Origin: Corella eumyota
Taxonomy: Eukaryota > Chordata > Ascidiacea > Phlebobranchia > Corellidae
Length of the DNA: 64,000 bases
Direction of reading: 5' to 3'
Assembly (NCBI GenBank): GCA_963082875.1
Contig: OY720098.1
Location: 7,564,001-7,628,000, forward strand
The position numbers and the translations under genes are program-made. This document shows positions 20,392 through 33,967 of this stretch, in pieces (the first letter of the stretch is position 1; each line of letters starts with the position of its first letter). Below the pieces are notes generated by a model that was not told the DNA's origin, ran no database searches, and worked only from the letters and a program-made list of their open reading frames with translations.

Positions 20392-23300
20392 ATGAACTTT
20401 CGTGCTATCTGCATTGTTTATTATGGCATTTTGTCTCTCACACGATCTCAAGCAGTCAACACAACAAATTACGGTAGGTAAAAACTTGTAAGTCGATATT
20501 AATACTTGATTAACATTAAAAAAACAAGGTTTTCATTGTGCACATATGATTCTATGTGTATTGACCCAAAATTCTATAATTTTTATATCGCTTGTTTTGC
20601 CTACATGTAGGTCCGGCTAAAATCTCTCAGCTATTTGCCCATAATCGGGTTACATAGCTTGTAGTTCTACAAGCAGTTAAATTGTAAATAATATCGCAAT
20701 TTCCTCGTTTGATATTATAAGGTTGCAAGCAAATTACAAAAACAACTAAAGTTCAAAATAACACGTGGTCATGTTCAAATTTTGCGGTTAATCTGAGCTC
20801 AATTACGGAGTTATTTTTCACTACAACACGCAAAAGAAGACCATAATGTTAGAAATCTTTAAAACAGTTGTAATGATTTTTATGTACTCATTTAATATTA
20901 TTTAGAAGGGATTTTATTCTAATGAGTTCGTTAAACTAATGGTCTTTGTTTTAATTATTAAAATGGTACAGTCAAAATCGCTTTTTTTTGTACATGCAAT
21001 AAAAAATAATAACCAAAACAAGATTTTATTTAATACACAAGTTAGTGTTGCCATTGATATTTGATATACAGATAAAATCAGCGCGCTTTTCAAAAGAAAT
21101 TATTTTGTAACAAAAGTTATATTTACAAAATGCTGTGTGGAAAAATAACTATTTATTCAACCTCATTTACTGGACAAAGGTTATTGACATTTCGTATTTT
21201 ACAATAGCTTTTTGTTACCAAAGTTTTCTTTTTGCGAAGATTTACCTGACTTGATCTTTACTTTAACTGCAGTGTTGATGTAAATGCTTCAAATGTCGTG
21301 GATGACAGAAAATAAATCGTAAACTATTATTATAATTCAAAAATGTTAGACCATCTTTTTTTGTAAGTTAATGAATGGTTTTACTTTTTTTATTGGGAAC
21401 ATTTTTTTTGATGAAATAAAATATGTTAAACTTAACTGCAAGTAAAGCGCCGAGAGAGTTATTCAAATTATATTTTTTCGTTATCGCCCAAATCGCTATT
21501 TTATTCCCGAAATTTGATTAAAAAGCTTATTAATAAAACATTCGAGCGCCTACCTATGTTTATTATATCATTTCGTTAAAAATAGTTTTGCAATGTTATT
21601 TTGGCGTTTTATGATAATTAATCTTTGCATATTTTATAAGGCATAGGAAATCGAAAACTAAAAAAAAAACAATTTTTTTTTCGGTTTTAATACCTAAGAT
21701 AATGGCTAGGTAGATCACTACTGGTGGTTTAATCTCATTTTTAAACATTAATATTTCCCGGTTGAATATAATTCTTTGTTCTTTTTATTTCTGTGTTAAT
21801 GCATATAAATATAAATCACTTATAATTAAATCACGAGCAGCACGGTCTTAAACAAGCCAACACTCATGTTGTTTACGTCGCAGATTACGTCAAGAGTGAC
21901 GTAGGCACTTGCGTCGACGTCGGTCACGTGTGTGCGTACTGGGAGTTCTCATGCGGAGATGGGACTTGTGTGAGTTTTCGGAGATTTTGTGACGGATTTG
22001 TGGATTGTGGAAATGGGATGGACGAAAAGGAATTAAGCGATAATAACAACACTGGTAAAACATGTAATTAAATTCACGGATTTAAAGGCAAAATACTTAA
22101 AAATAAAGGTTGTCTATTACACTTTTTAAATGTGTGAATTATCAGTTTTGTCCGTATTTTTAAAATACGTCTAACTTTGTGATTTATCTTAGGACTAAAA
22201 TTTAAAATATTTTGTTTATCCTGATCTTAATCTTAACATTTTTTCTATTCTAGAAATAAGTTGCAACAACATTTTAAACGAGCAACATAAAAGCTGCGTT
22301 CTTCCGCAACGGTAAGCTCCGTTAAAGATCAATTAATAACATCCCCAATGTAAATATAGCCGGGCTTGCCTGATAACCTATAACCTAAAAGACTTTGCAA
22401 TAGGATTTAAATTATTACTCGTTGCTAAACTATTTGTTTCCCCTTTTTTTGTTAGTGTGAATAAATAAAATGTTCATGTATAGATATGCATGTGACAGTA
22501 TACCGCACTGTGAAAGTGGAATAGACGAAAGCAAACAAATTTGCGGAACAAAAAATAGGTAACTTTTTTAAATTAATATTTTTGTGCCTTTGCTAATTAA
22601 ATTTAAATAACATACCAGACCGCTTTCTAATATATTTGACCGCTTTGTATATATAATTTTTTTACAATTGGGTAGATATACTCCAAAGTGTTTATCAGCA
22701 TCGATTCGATCTTGTGTAAACAACATTGTACTTCAATGTCCTGAATGTGATCAACTTACTGAGAGAGCGACTACGGGCGGTTATGTTAAATTTGTCGGGA
22801 ATGATAGCAACCATCACTGTGCTTCTGTTATTTATAGGTTAGTTTTTTAATATATTTCAAGTTTAAATTAAGATTAATTTTTTTGCAAAAATTTGTATTT
22901 AGTTTGCAATTAATCAAATGTTTTTAAATTTTATTAATTTTTTTTTGAAGTGAACTATAGTTAAACTTACACAATTTCAAAATCTACAAAATTCTGCTTT
23001 TTCGAATTAAAAACATCATTTGTTTAATTAAATATCAGGTGTAAAACTTCGGGCAAATGTTTGAACGCCACACAGTTTTGTGATGGAGTGATAGATTGTG
23101 AAGATGGTAGTGATGAAATAACTGATATTCAATCTGAAGGTAAAAATAAATGTTTTAGTTTATTTTAATTTAGTTAACTACAAATTAATTTAGTTAACAA
23201 ATTAATAATTTTGAACCAGTAATAAAGTTTGATTTTAAGTTTAAAAAAATAAAAAAGATATTACATTCGACTAAACATGGCCGTTTGATTTCTGTATGTT

Positions 23301-26300
23301 ATAATTTTTACAGAATATTAAACAATCTTCATATAAATTTTATTGTACAGATACAGGTATATTGTGCAGTAACAAATGGAATTATGTGAATAAACAATGT
23401 CTATTACGTCATGAGTTTATGTGTGATGGGATTGATCATTGTGAAGGTAGAGTCGACGAATGTCAGGCGGGTTGTCATTTTTCTTATACTTGCAACAACG
23501 GAAAATGCTTACCTAGGGTAATTTCGCTTTATAAATTAAAATTAAATGAATTTTTATTATTCTTTTTTTTTAAATGACGTTTCTGGCATTCGATTTTCGG
23601 TAAAATGGTTTTCGGTAATTCGATTTTTTTGTAAATGATTTTTAAATTATTAAATAACATTATGAACGTGTATAGGTTTTTATAACAAACATTTTAATAG
23701 TTTTTAAAATTTTTATTTATAAATTAAATTTACTAAGCAACCATATTAGACTAGATGGTAAATTTACTAATCTTACTTTTGTTAGTGGGTAATAAATTTC
23801 AATTGATTAAATTTAATAGGTCAAATAAAGTGGCAAGGTTAAATTTAAATTACTTTAAAAATCAATATATTTAAATATAACATGAGTGTAATATGTTGGT
23901 TAACCTTTCCAGGTGAGTTTTCCAAGTAAATATGAACATTTTTTCGTACTTTTTTTCAAACACAACTAATTTTTTTTAACTACAATTGACACATCCTTTT
24001 TATTTTAAGACTTTCTATTAAATATTTAAAATAAATATTTTTTTATTTATTGTATAATTAAAAATGGCACGGGGAATTTTTACTTGTCAATATAAAAAAT
24101 AATATAATCTTGCATTATTTTCAATTTTAAATGGCATTGGAATTTTTAATTAAAGTCGTGCAAATTGGATTAGAATTTTGTGTAAACTTTTTGTATTAAA
24201 TTTAAATAGAAAGCCCCTGAGTATTTATTAGATGGAAGAGACGACTGTGGCGACAATTCTGACGAATGTGGTCATGGTAGTAATATCACAACTTTTATTT
24301 GTGCTGATAACATTACTTGTATTGCACTCGACAGGTAAGTTGTTTACATGAAGATGATGTTGTTTATAAACCTAAAAATCAGGTTTTGTATATACTCTGA
24401 GTTTTTTTTTGTGTTTTTGTAAAAACACTTCACACGAAGTGTTTGGATGATATTAAATGACATGCTATTTTGCTTGAAAACTAGATTTTGTTTTGGTAAA
24501 TCTTTAAACCCAGTAACATGACAAAGCTTGTTTGTTTTATTGTTATAAGGTTTTGTGATGGCCGAATAGATTGCCCAGATGGAAGCGACGAAATAACTAA
24601 CCGAACTGAAGATCAAGTAATGTGCAACAATATGTAAGTTATAACAAATCTTTAATTTTAAAAGCATTTGAAATATAAACACACTTAACACTTTCTTCTA
24701 CTTTTTGTTTGTATTACAAAATATAAGGGAACTTTGTGTTACAATTTAAATTTATTTATTTTTATTTTAGAGGTGGTTCGTTGGACTTGAAATGTGCTCT
24801 ACCGAGTAGATATGTATGTGATGGTCGTATTCAATGCTCTGATCACAGTGACGAATATAACTGCAACAACACTACCATGTTTAAATGCCCAAATCATAAA
24901 TTGGTCAACCATCTAAAAGTAAATTGTTTAGTATTTGTTTTTTTAGTATGTTTGAGCAGGTTTTAAAAAGAAGAATAATATATGGGTTAAGTTCAAAGCA
25001 CAAAAAAATTAAAAAATTTTTTTTCTACAAAGTATTTACTAAAATACTCGTTGAATTAGGTTTGTGACTATCGGGATCATTGTGGAGATTCTTCAGATGA
25101 GTGCACGGAAGGTTGTAATAAAACTTTTACATGTCCTTTCAATGGAAAATGCATAGCGTTTTCACGATTTTGTGATGGTAAGAAAAGTTTTTTAAAATAA
25201 TAAAAATTTTATACAAAAGTCTAAGCAGACTTTTTATTTAAAAAAAATGAGACATTTTAAAGGCATTTTTTATAGAAAAATAACTTTTTTATAATTTAAA
25301 ACAATATGAAAATTGATAACTTTGCAGGAGTTGATGATTGTGGAGATGGAAGTGACGAAATATTAGACACAAATAATGTAACATATGGTGGAATTATGTG
25401 TGAAAACAGGTGGAATAAGTGTTCAAGAAAGTGTGTCCTACCTTCCATGTACGTGTGTGATGGGCAAGAACATTGTTTTAATAGGTGAGGTTTTTTAATT
25501 TTATATCTTGTTAAATTGCTTTTTAAAACTTTTTTAAAATCTATTTAAATTAAGTTGTATTAATTAAGATCTTGATTAATAATATATTGTGTGTGTATTA
25601 TAATATTAGTTTTATGTTTAATTTTGTTCAAAAATATTATGATTTGAAAAAAAGAAATTTGCTTATAAGTTTATATTTCACAAAAAATTTCACTTTGTAT
25701 ATTTGTTCACATAGAACAGATGAGTGCGTTAACGGGTGTAACAAATCATTCTTCTGTGACGATGGTGAATGTTTGGCAAGAGATGTTTTCTGTGATGGGA
25801 AATTTAATTGTAAAGATAAAAGTGACGAAAAGGTAGAATATTAGTAATCCAATTTATTACGTTTGTTAAATATAATAGCATTAGCATAAGTTTAAGTCTT
25901 TTATTTCAATATTTTTCTGGTTCTACCAAAGCGCTACATTTATACTTGAATGTTTAATAAAGATCTTACTGTCCATACAAATTAGATGTAAATTATTTTG
26001 TATTTGTAGGTCACTGGTCCTGGATTTAAATGTGACGTCAGAACATCTTCTTCTGATCAGGTTTGTGTACTTCCACAAAGGATGATAAACGACGGAATAG
26101 AGGATTGTAGACTAGTTGATCAATCCGATGAATGCATCGGAAAATCAACTTGCTTTAGGTTTACATACTATTGTAGTTAAAACATTTAGATTCATTTTAT
26201 TAAAATAAGTAATATAATTAAATGTTAATGGTTTTCACTCTTTAGATGCTTGACTGGAAATATATTGATTTCGTTTAAACAAATTTGTGATGGAATATTT

Positions 26301-29300
26301 GACTGTCCAGACCTGTCCGACGAATGTTTGTGCGAAAGTAAAACAACTAACTCAAACACAACCGCGATTTGTAACAGCATATCTTTTAGGAAAGGTAAAA
26401 TCCCAAGGAAAATTTATTAACTTACTTTTTAACATATATTTTTAGCTTTTTAATAAGGAAACATTTATAGTGTTTATTTATCGATTCAAATTTTTGTAGA
26501 GCCGTGTGCAGATTGTTCGCCCGTATATTTGTCATGTGACCAAGATCGTACGATTCTCGGAATGGAACAGGTTTGTGATGACGTTATCGACTGCAACGAT
26601 GGGAGCGACGAGGCTGCATGTTCTAATTCACCTCTTGAGGTAAACTGACAAAAAATTGCAAGCATTTATAATACAAACTTTTATGTTTTTCTTCGGCAAC
26701 GTTGATCGTAATAAAGTATTAATTTTATTGCAATTTTTCTAGATACAAAAGCACGTGACGCCGAAGAATTTTAATTGTAAATATGCATCGAGCGATGAAT
26801 TTGCATGGGCAAGGGAATGCGACGGAATTCCTGAGTGTTTGGATCTTGAAGATGAATGTTCAGGAATTTCATCGGGGGTAACAATTTTAAAACTGTTAAT
26901 TGAATTATTAATAACTATTAGAAATAATTAAATTAAACAAAGTAGGTTTGTGCACAAAAAAAATCTTAATCTACGTAGCAAAAAAATAAATTAAATTAAA
27001 AATCAATTTACGATTTTTTTTTTAATTTATAAAATAAAATATATTTTAAGTGGCTAATATCCCGTTTAACTGTTTTTGGTTTACAAAGTTATTTTAATAT
27101 TGGGCAATCAAAGTCAAACGTTTTTGTATTCTCGTTCCTCAGGGACTGCTTGTAGGTCGAGATATTTTAAGCCGCTGATTAAATAATAAGACCGCACGAA
27201 ATTAGCTCGCAATTGAAGTAATAGTAAGTGTACATGTCCGCTTGCAAAACAATTTAGGTCGCAAACTGCAGCTCAATACATTCTTGACCTAGCCGCGCGA
27301 CTATAAGCCTCCATTAAAAAGCCAGTAATTGAATTTAGATCGGGTTCAACTGAGCTATGGTCGCGTAATCCTTCCAACAAGTTGATTTAATTAATTTTAA
27401 ACTTCAAATGAACTTGCGTGGTGACTGTGCAGCTTAAACTAGCTTAGTTATGCGTGTACTTCTATTTATTGATAAACGTGAACACGTAGCTGCATTTTTT
27501 AAATATTTTTGCTACATTTTTTAAATTTTTATTTTTTTTATAATTTTTTATTTTTTGTTTTAGCATACGAAACGACATAGAACTAAGTTACCGCTTAATT
27601 CTGGCACCAAATTACCGTTAAGCGAACTGAAATGTGGAACTCAAACTTCAGAGTTATGTTCTTTGCTTGGATTTAATATTTTCGGAGTTTACAGTTGTCC
27701 TAATCAGCCGAGAGTGCTTCTACCGTCATATATGGTGAATATAAATTTCAGTTTTTAAAAACACGTCTTGTTTTAAAAGTTTTTGGCTTATAAGATTTTG
27801 AATAGTTTTATCTGCTTTAACAATCTGCTTAAAATATTTTAAAAACAATTTTATTATATGGTTAGATATGCGACGGAGAAGAACACTGCTCCGATTCGAC
27901 TAATACTAGTTTTGCTCACCTTAAAGAAATTCGGACATGGAGTGACTTTAGCGTGGACGAAAAATACTGTCGAGGTCGAAGGTGGTTATGTCACAAAAGC
28001 CGTCCGGTAGATGGGAGTAAAGTGTCGATACTAGAAAGTAGATTGTGTGATGGAAATATCGACTGTGAGATGGAAGAAGACGAATCGCAAGGTGTGTTTG
28101 CAATACAAGGGTTTTATATATTTGGTTAATTTGCACAATTAAAATTAAGAGATAGCGGTTGCTTAAATCACTTATATAATCCTCATAATAGATAAATAAA
28201 TATATAACAAAATGAGGTACTTTGTAATTTCTAAGACTCAAATGTTATATTTTTAGACCAATGTCTACATCTGAAACCGAATCGTTTTTACTGCGAAACG
28301 CGTCCACCTATTTCCTTATCGTCGATGAAGGATCCCCTGTACGTAATGACGTCATCAATGTTTAACGGAAAAGACGACTGCTGGGACGGAAGTGACGAAT
28401 GTCCCTCTTATTGGATGAAAGACAATCCTTTTTCATCACGTTTTCAAATGATTAAGGTATAAGAGAATAAATTGTTTTGTTTTTTATAGAAACCAAATTT
28501 GTTTAACATGTTTTTAGAATTCCATACTGAGTGGATTTATTTGGTTGATGTCTTTAATGGCACTGGTCGGTAACTTTGTGGTTCTTATTCATACTGCTAA
28601 AAGGTTGACCACCGATAGAAGGTTTGTAATTCAGTAATTAACCACTAACTTGGTTTGTTAAAGCCCCTGGGACATGCATTTTGCAAACGTTAGTAAAAGT
28701 ATATTTTTGCATTTGCGACAAAAGTTTATATTTTTTTGTAATTTATTTACAAAAAATATCTTAATTTTATTTCAGTTTTGGAAAGTTACAGTAATTTAAA
28801 AATAAATACTGTTAAAATCCCACGAACCGTTGTGAATTTACTTGTGACGTCAGAAGTGGCCTAACGTGGCCATTTTGGAAAGAATTTTTTTTTTGATTTA
28901 ATCGCGTGTGCAGAAATATTTTTATTTTATCGGCGTTAATATGTTTTGCCAAGAAGAAAGCAAATATGATTCAGTTTTTTTTAATGAATCTTTTTTGGAA
29001 AATGGAACTTTTATTTAATATATGTTATAACCCGAGTATTTTGACGCCGAATTGGGAAGGGTAAACAAATCTGATATTGTTAGTACACACGTTTTTGAGG
29101 ACTTTAAATCAAGTTTGCGTGAAGGCAGGCTGTAAAATACGAACTAGTAAGATGTTTATAATATATGTGAACTTATTCAAAATACTTAAATCAGTTAAAA
29201 TAAATACAAATTATAAGTAGCTCCTGCTTTTTAAGAAACAATTTAAAACATATTTAGTATCACTTAGCCTTACTGCTAAACAGCGAAGCTAGACCGTCTT

Positions 29301-32300
29301 TTTTGTTTTTTTATTTATTTAATAATAAGTTTTTATGTAAATAAAATGCCATGTGACAACTGGGTTTCTATAAGTTCCGTTTTCCAATCAGTATGCTGTA
29401 GGGAAATTAGAAAACTGAACAGTAAGACAACGGTGCTTGCTTGCAAAACTGCTCACCTAGGCTTTAAAGGTGTTTGCCTTAATCAATGGGTTTTAGAAAC
29501 AGCCTATTTGGTTTAGAACAAAATTATAGTGTCGTGCAATTAAGGAATCTTATCACAAGTTAGTTTTTAATTTAGATTTATTTAAAAGAATGCTTTATCC
29601 TTTTTTTTACTAATTATTAGAAGTATAGGCATGTGGCCTACTGACAACTTATGCGATGGGGTTAGGGCTATTTAAAAAAGATCTTAGAGTTATTAAAAGA
29701 AATAATAAAACACGAAGATGTTTGAAATATTAACATAAATATTTAGAAAAAAGGGAATTTTACAACGTGATGATGTTTGCCACTCTTTTAAAATCGTATC
29801 GTTTGCACAAACTGAATCTTTTGACGCACAATTTTTGATTCCCGGGAATTCGTGGAAACTAAACATTTTGCCCCTAATGCATCAGCATTCTTACGGCCCC
29901 CGACCAGATATGTTTCCACTGTATTTTTTTCAGTTTTTAATAAATACAAAATATTTAAACAGAACTTTTTAAATTTAGACTAAATAGGGTACTTTTTTGC
30001 CATGACTCTTAATATTTTGTCCTCTGCGTATTTCTTTGTTATTATTGTTAACGTCACAAAGGATTTGTTGTGACAATTTTAATATTTTCGAGTAGCTTAT
30101 ATTTTTTTGTTTTTTACTTCACGTTGAACAAACTATTTCTATACGTAACCAAAACTTACAATTTTGCGTAAATGTAATAAATACAAGATAACAAACTTTA
30201 AAATCAATCATTTGCCAACTTTTGTTATTTGTAAACTGCGCAATTGTACAATTACGCTCCGTTTTGAATAAAAATGTGCGCACGCACTACTAATAAGATT
30301 TGTAATGCTTTTTTACCATATACGATATTATTTTTGTAGGCAAAGCTTAGCCGAGTTACAAATTAAACATTTTGTTGAAAAACACATAAAATATTTGATT
30401 AAAAATACGTTTAAAGTTAAAATAAACACAGTGCAAACAGCAAAATATTTGCTATTTTTAGGCCTAAGGGCTACCTCTGACGTCACAATGGATTTGTTAG
30501 GATTTTAGTGTAGTACGATTTCAACCGCTCCTAACTTTATAAAAACACGTCATAACAAAATTTTTTTTCTAAATTTTTTTTTTCGAAGACCCAACGACTT
30601 TATCAAAGTCAAGTTACTTTATGATGTCCCAGGCGCTAGCCTTATTTATAAGAACTTATTTATTTCTTTGATTGTGTTATTTTTGTTTTTAGAATATCTC
30701 CAATGATGAGAAACAACTTGGTCCTTGTGTTTAATCTTGCCTTAGCCGATTTTTTGATGGGGATATACTTGTTTGCTCTGGCTGTTCAAAACGTTGCTAC
30801 AAGCAGAAGGTATTTCTATATTAGAACGTCAATTGCCTTTTTTAAAACAAAAGTTAAAACTATTTGTATATATTTAAAACAGGCGTTGTACTCTATTAAG
30901 ATCTTCACAAAAACTGTATTAAAGGGCTTTAATGTAAAATTTCCACGATTTATTAAGAGTTTAAACTTTTCTTGTTTAGATATTGTAGTATTGATCATGA
31001 ATGGCGCTCAAGTGAAAGATGTGAAGACTTTGGTACGATTGCAGTAATATCTATTCAATCTTCTGTGATAATCCTCATTATACTCACTTCGTTTCGTGTG
31101 GCGGCAGTATTAAGACCTTTTAAGGCCGATGGTATTTATGCAAGGTAAACGTCTTACTTTATTTTATATAACTGCAGTCAAAGCAAATAGGTTTAGCTTT
31201 AAAGTAGAAATGTCAGTATAAGCAAAAATGAGATCTAAAAAAGTCATCAGTTGTGTTTTAATTTTTTTGTTTTGGGACCATATTACATGTTGGAGGTTTT
31301 TAATGGTAACCATGCTAACTGGGTTAAACTTTTTATAGTTCAAGAAAGGCATATGTTAAATTCTGATACACTTTTTACAGATATACGTTTGCTGTAGTTT
31401 TGGCAGCATGGTCAATTTCGTTCGGGTTGGCATTAATCCCGAGAATGGAAATTTTTGAAGATTATTTTACATCTTCCGCTTATATTTCTTCAAACATTGA
31501 TTTTTTTGAAACAAATTCTCCGTCAAAAGAAGCCTTGGTGCGCTTTGTTAAAATATTAACAACTTTAAAATATGGCGGTAAGTTTATTCGGTTTACATTG
31601 TTTAAAATTCAGAAGCTCTTAATAATTTAAAGCAATAACTTTAAAGTATTATTAACACAGGCCTAAATGGAACATTACATATACCACAAATGTCTGATGA
31701 CATGACTTGGGCTACTATTCGTAAATCTTTGGAAGAATATTATCCACATTACTGGCCTGACTTTAAAATTCAAGGATATTTCGGTTACTATAGTGACAAT
31801 GCTGTTTGCTTGCCAAAAATGTTTGTACAGGTAAGTAAAATTACAACGCTCGATGTTGTTTTGAAATTATAAAATATAGGGACTTGCTATAACTAATACC
31901 TAAACTTATCCTACGAATTAAGCTTTACACCAACTATAAATGCTGTATTACACTTAAACTTTAATATAATTAACATCAAACTTTAAGATTTTTTAAACTA
32001 ATTTACTTTTAATTTAGATGGGAGATATGTCGTGGGAATATTCATTTGGAATGATGTTGTTCGATTTTTTTGCTTTTGTGTATGTGATGTCTTCTTATTT
32101 AGTTATCTATAGAGACGCCAGTCAGTCTGTTGCCAGGAGTGGAACTGACATCGAAAATAAAACCATGCAGGTAACATTTAACACAGGGTTATTATCAAAT
32201 AACACAGTTTGGCACTAAGTTGACCAATCTTAATTTGTGTTTGACCAATCTTAATTTGTGTTAAGTCAAAACTATTTTATAAAGGTTACCTTACATTGCT

Positions 32301-32812
32301 AAAAAGTTTTGTTTTTTACAGGCACGAATAACCAGACTTGTACTTACCGACTTTATATGCTGGGGTCCGGTATGTATTATGGCTTTACTTAAACTTACTG
32401 GCGTAGATATATCACCATTCGCTTATGCCTTTTCGGCAGTGGTTTTACTTCCTATCAACAGCGCACTTAACCCAATCCTCTATTCTAACGTGCGGGGTGT
32501 ACTGTACAGGTAGTGTATTAGTATTTTTTTGAAGTTTGGATTTGGCTGAGATTAAAACTAAATTTTATACATAAATTATCTTCTAGAAGTTGCATTAAAC
32601 CGTTTCGAAACTTTATGCGAAAAAGAGCCCAACTGCCAAGAACCTGGGTTAGGCAGCGCAGTGTTTACAGCCGTGGTTCTCTTGCTACAACTCTTAGTGC
32701 TAATTACACAAACATTTCACCGGACGTCGGGGTCAGTGATCATAGAACAAGTAGTTTTTCTTTTCCTAACAACCCGACCTGTGTGGTCAACAGCAATACA
32801 ACTAGGCTGTAG
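20392..32812 (+). CDS. GPCR with about 18 LDL-receptor class A modules
   Basis: A rhodopsin-class receptor of 1351 residues in 28 exons: 20392-20473, 21884-22054, 22254-22311, 22485-22559, 22676-22837, 23039-23139, 23351-23517, 24210-24334, 24550-24633, 24771-24918, 25060-25177, 25328-25484, 25715-25832, 26010-26158, 26246-26394, 26500-26639, 26743-26877, 27564-27734, 27866-28091, 28257-28456, 28518-28621, 30693-30809, 30980-31144, 31381-31577, 31661-31830, 32018-32170, 32322-32509, 32587-32812. Exon 1 encodes a signal peptide. About 18 LDLa modules follow, for example FCDGRIDCPDGSDE and FCDGVDDCGDGSDE. The 7TM part has NFVVLIHTAKR (TM1), NLALADFLMG (TM2), YCSIDHEWRSSERC before TM3, YSDNAVCLP before TM5 and NPILY (TM7). 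Nearest relatives known to me are RXFP1/2 and snail GRL101, but the usual leucine-rich repeats are absent. Ligand unknown. Confidence 0.92.
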
Positions 32813-33967
32813 TCTGTATTTGATAAAATACAGGTTAAATTTTAGTTCCTGTAAAAGCGCATGCATACTACTTTTTTATTGTTGTGAGTAAGCCAAGAGG
32901 AAAAAGGAGAAAATAGTGCGTATTCTAAACATTAGGGATATTAATCAAATAGTATGGAATTTTGAGTTTTTATTCGTCAGATGAAAAAAACTTAAAATGT
33001 ACCTCATGCTTAAATTGTTGCATAAAAAAATATTAACTTTCACCAGTATTATTCGCACAAGTTCAAGTATTATTTGTATGTTTTTTTTAACAATCGTACT
33101 AATTATTTATTCTTATTGTGAAAAAAAAACAAGTTAAAATCTCAATTTTTGCACTTGTGTGATTGCTAACGAAAATGATAATTTTTTACACAAAATTAGA
33201 GAATCGTTGATTACAAAAAGGTAAAAAAAAAACAAAAGTAGTACGTTGTATTTATTATTTTAACCAAATCATATATCGTAGATTTAGTTTTTTATGTAAA
33301 GCCACGGTGTCGTTATTCTAGCACCATTGGTACAGTTTAAGTATGACGCAATTTATGACTCCGCGTGGCTTAAAAGTAATTTGTAAAGTATTTTGAGATT
33401 TTTAGTTTTCCATTACTTCGCGCACTAAATTTTGCTTTTTTGTTGTTTGATTAGGTCATTCGTTACCAATTGTAAGAAAACTACCTGTTTTAAGTTATCT
33501 TCTAAAAGAAAAAGTAACATTTATTAAATATTGAATTAGTGCACATACACGTGGTGTGGTAAGATAGTCTTTTATGGCAAATTACTCGTCTATTTGTTTA
33601 TTTTTGTTACCTTTTTTATGTTTTACTCCAGCTGTTTTTTGTGCTCCATTTAAAAAAAAATTCAAGGTAGTGTAGTTTTTTAAAGTTAACTAATTAAACA
33701 AGAATTCGGTCTGTGACAATTTACGTGCCACGAACTAGGGACGGTGAACTATTTCTATATATTCTGTTATTGAACAGTTGAATAAACCTTAAACACATAA
33801 CGTGTATTTTAAAAAAAATTTACTATTATTATACTTAGACTGATGTGGGTTATTAAAAATTTACCTGAATGGAACTTTATTATGAACTAGGCTATTTATT
33901 ACAAAGGGCAGCAATGACTTTAAAGGGGTTATAAGGCAAATGTTTACAAGCTTTAAGCCAAACAGTC
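32813..33967. other. Intergenic region, GPCR to SETD1
   Basis: AT-rich with long poly(A) and poly(T) tracts, a CACGTG near 33549 and an AATAAA near 33780. No open frame with a domain signature. The GPCR 3' UTR and SETD1 5' UTR must lie here, but their ends cannot be placed. Confidence 0.45.

Noticed and set aside
24344-24691. 115-codon minus-strand frame inside the GPCR
   Set aside because: Antisense shadow over exon 9 and AT-rich introns, with low-complexity residues.
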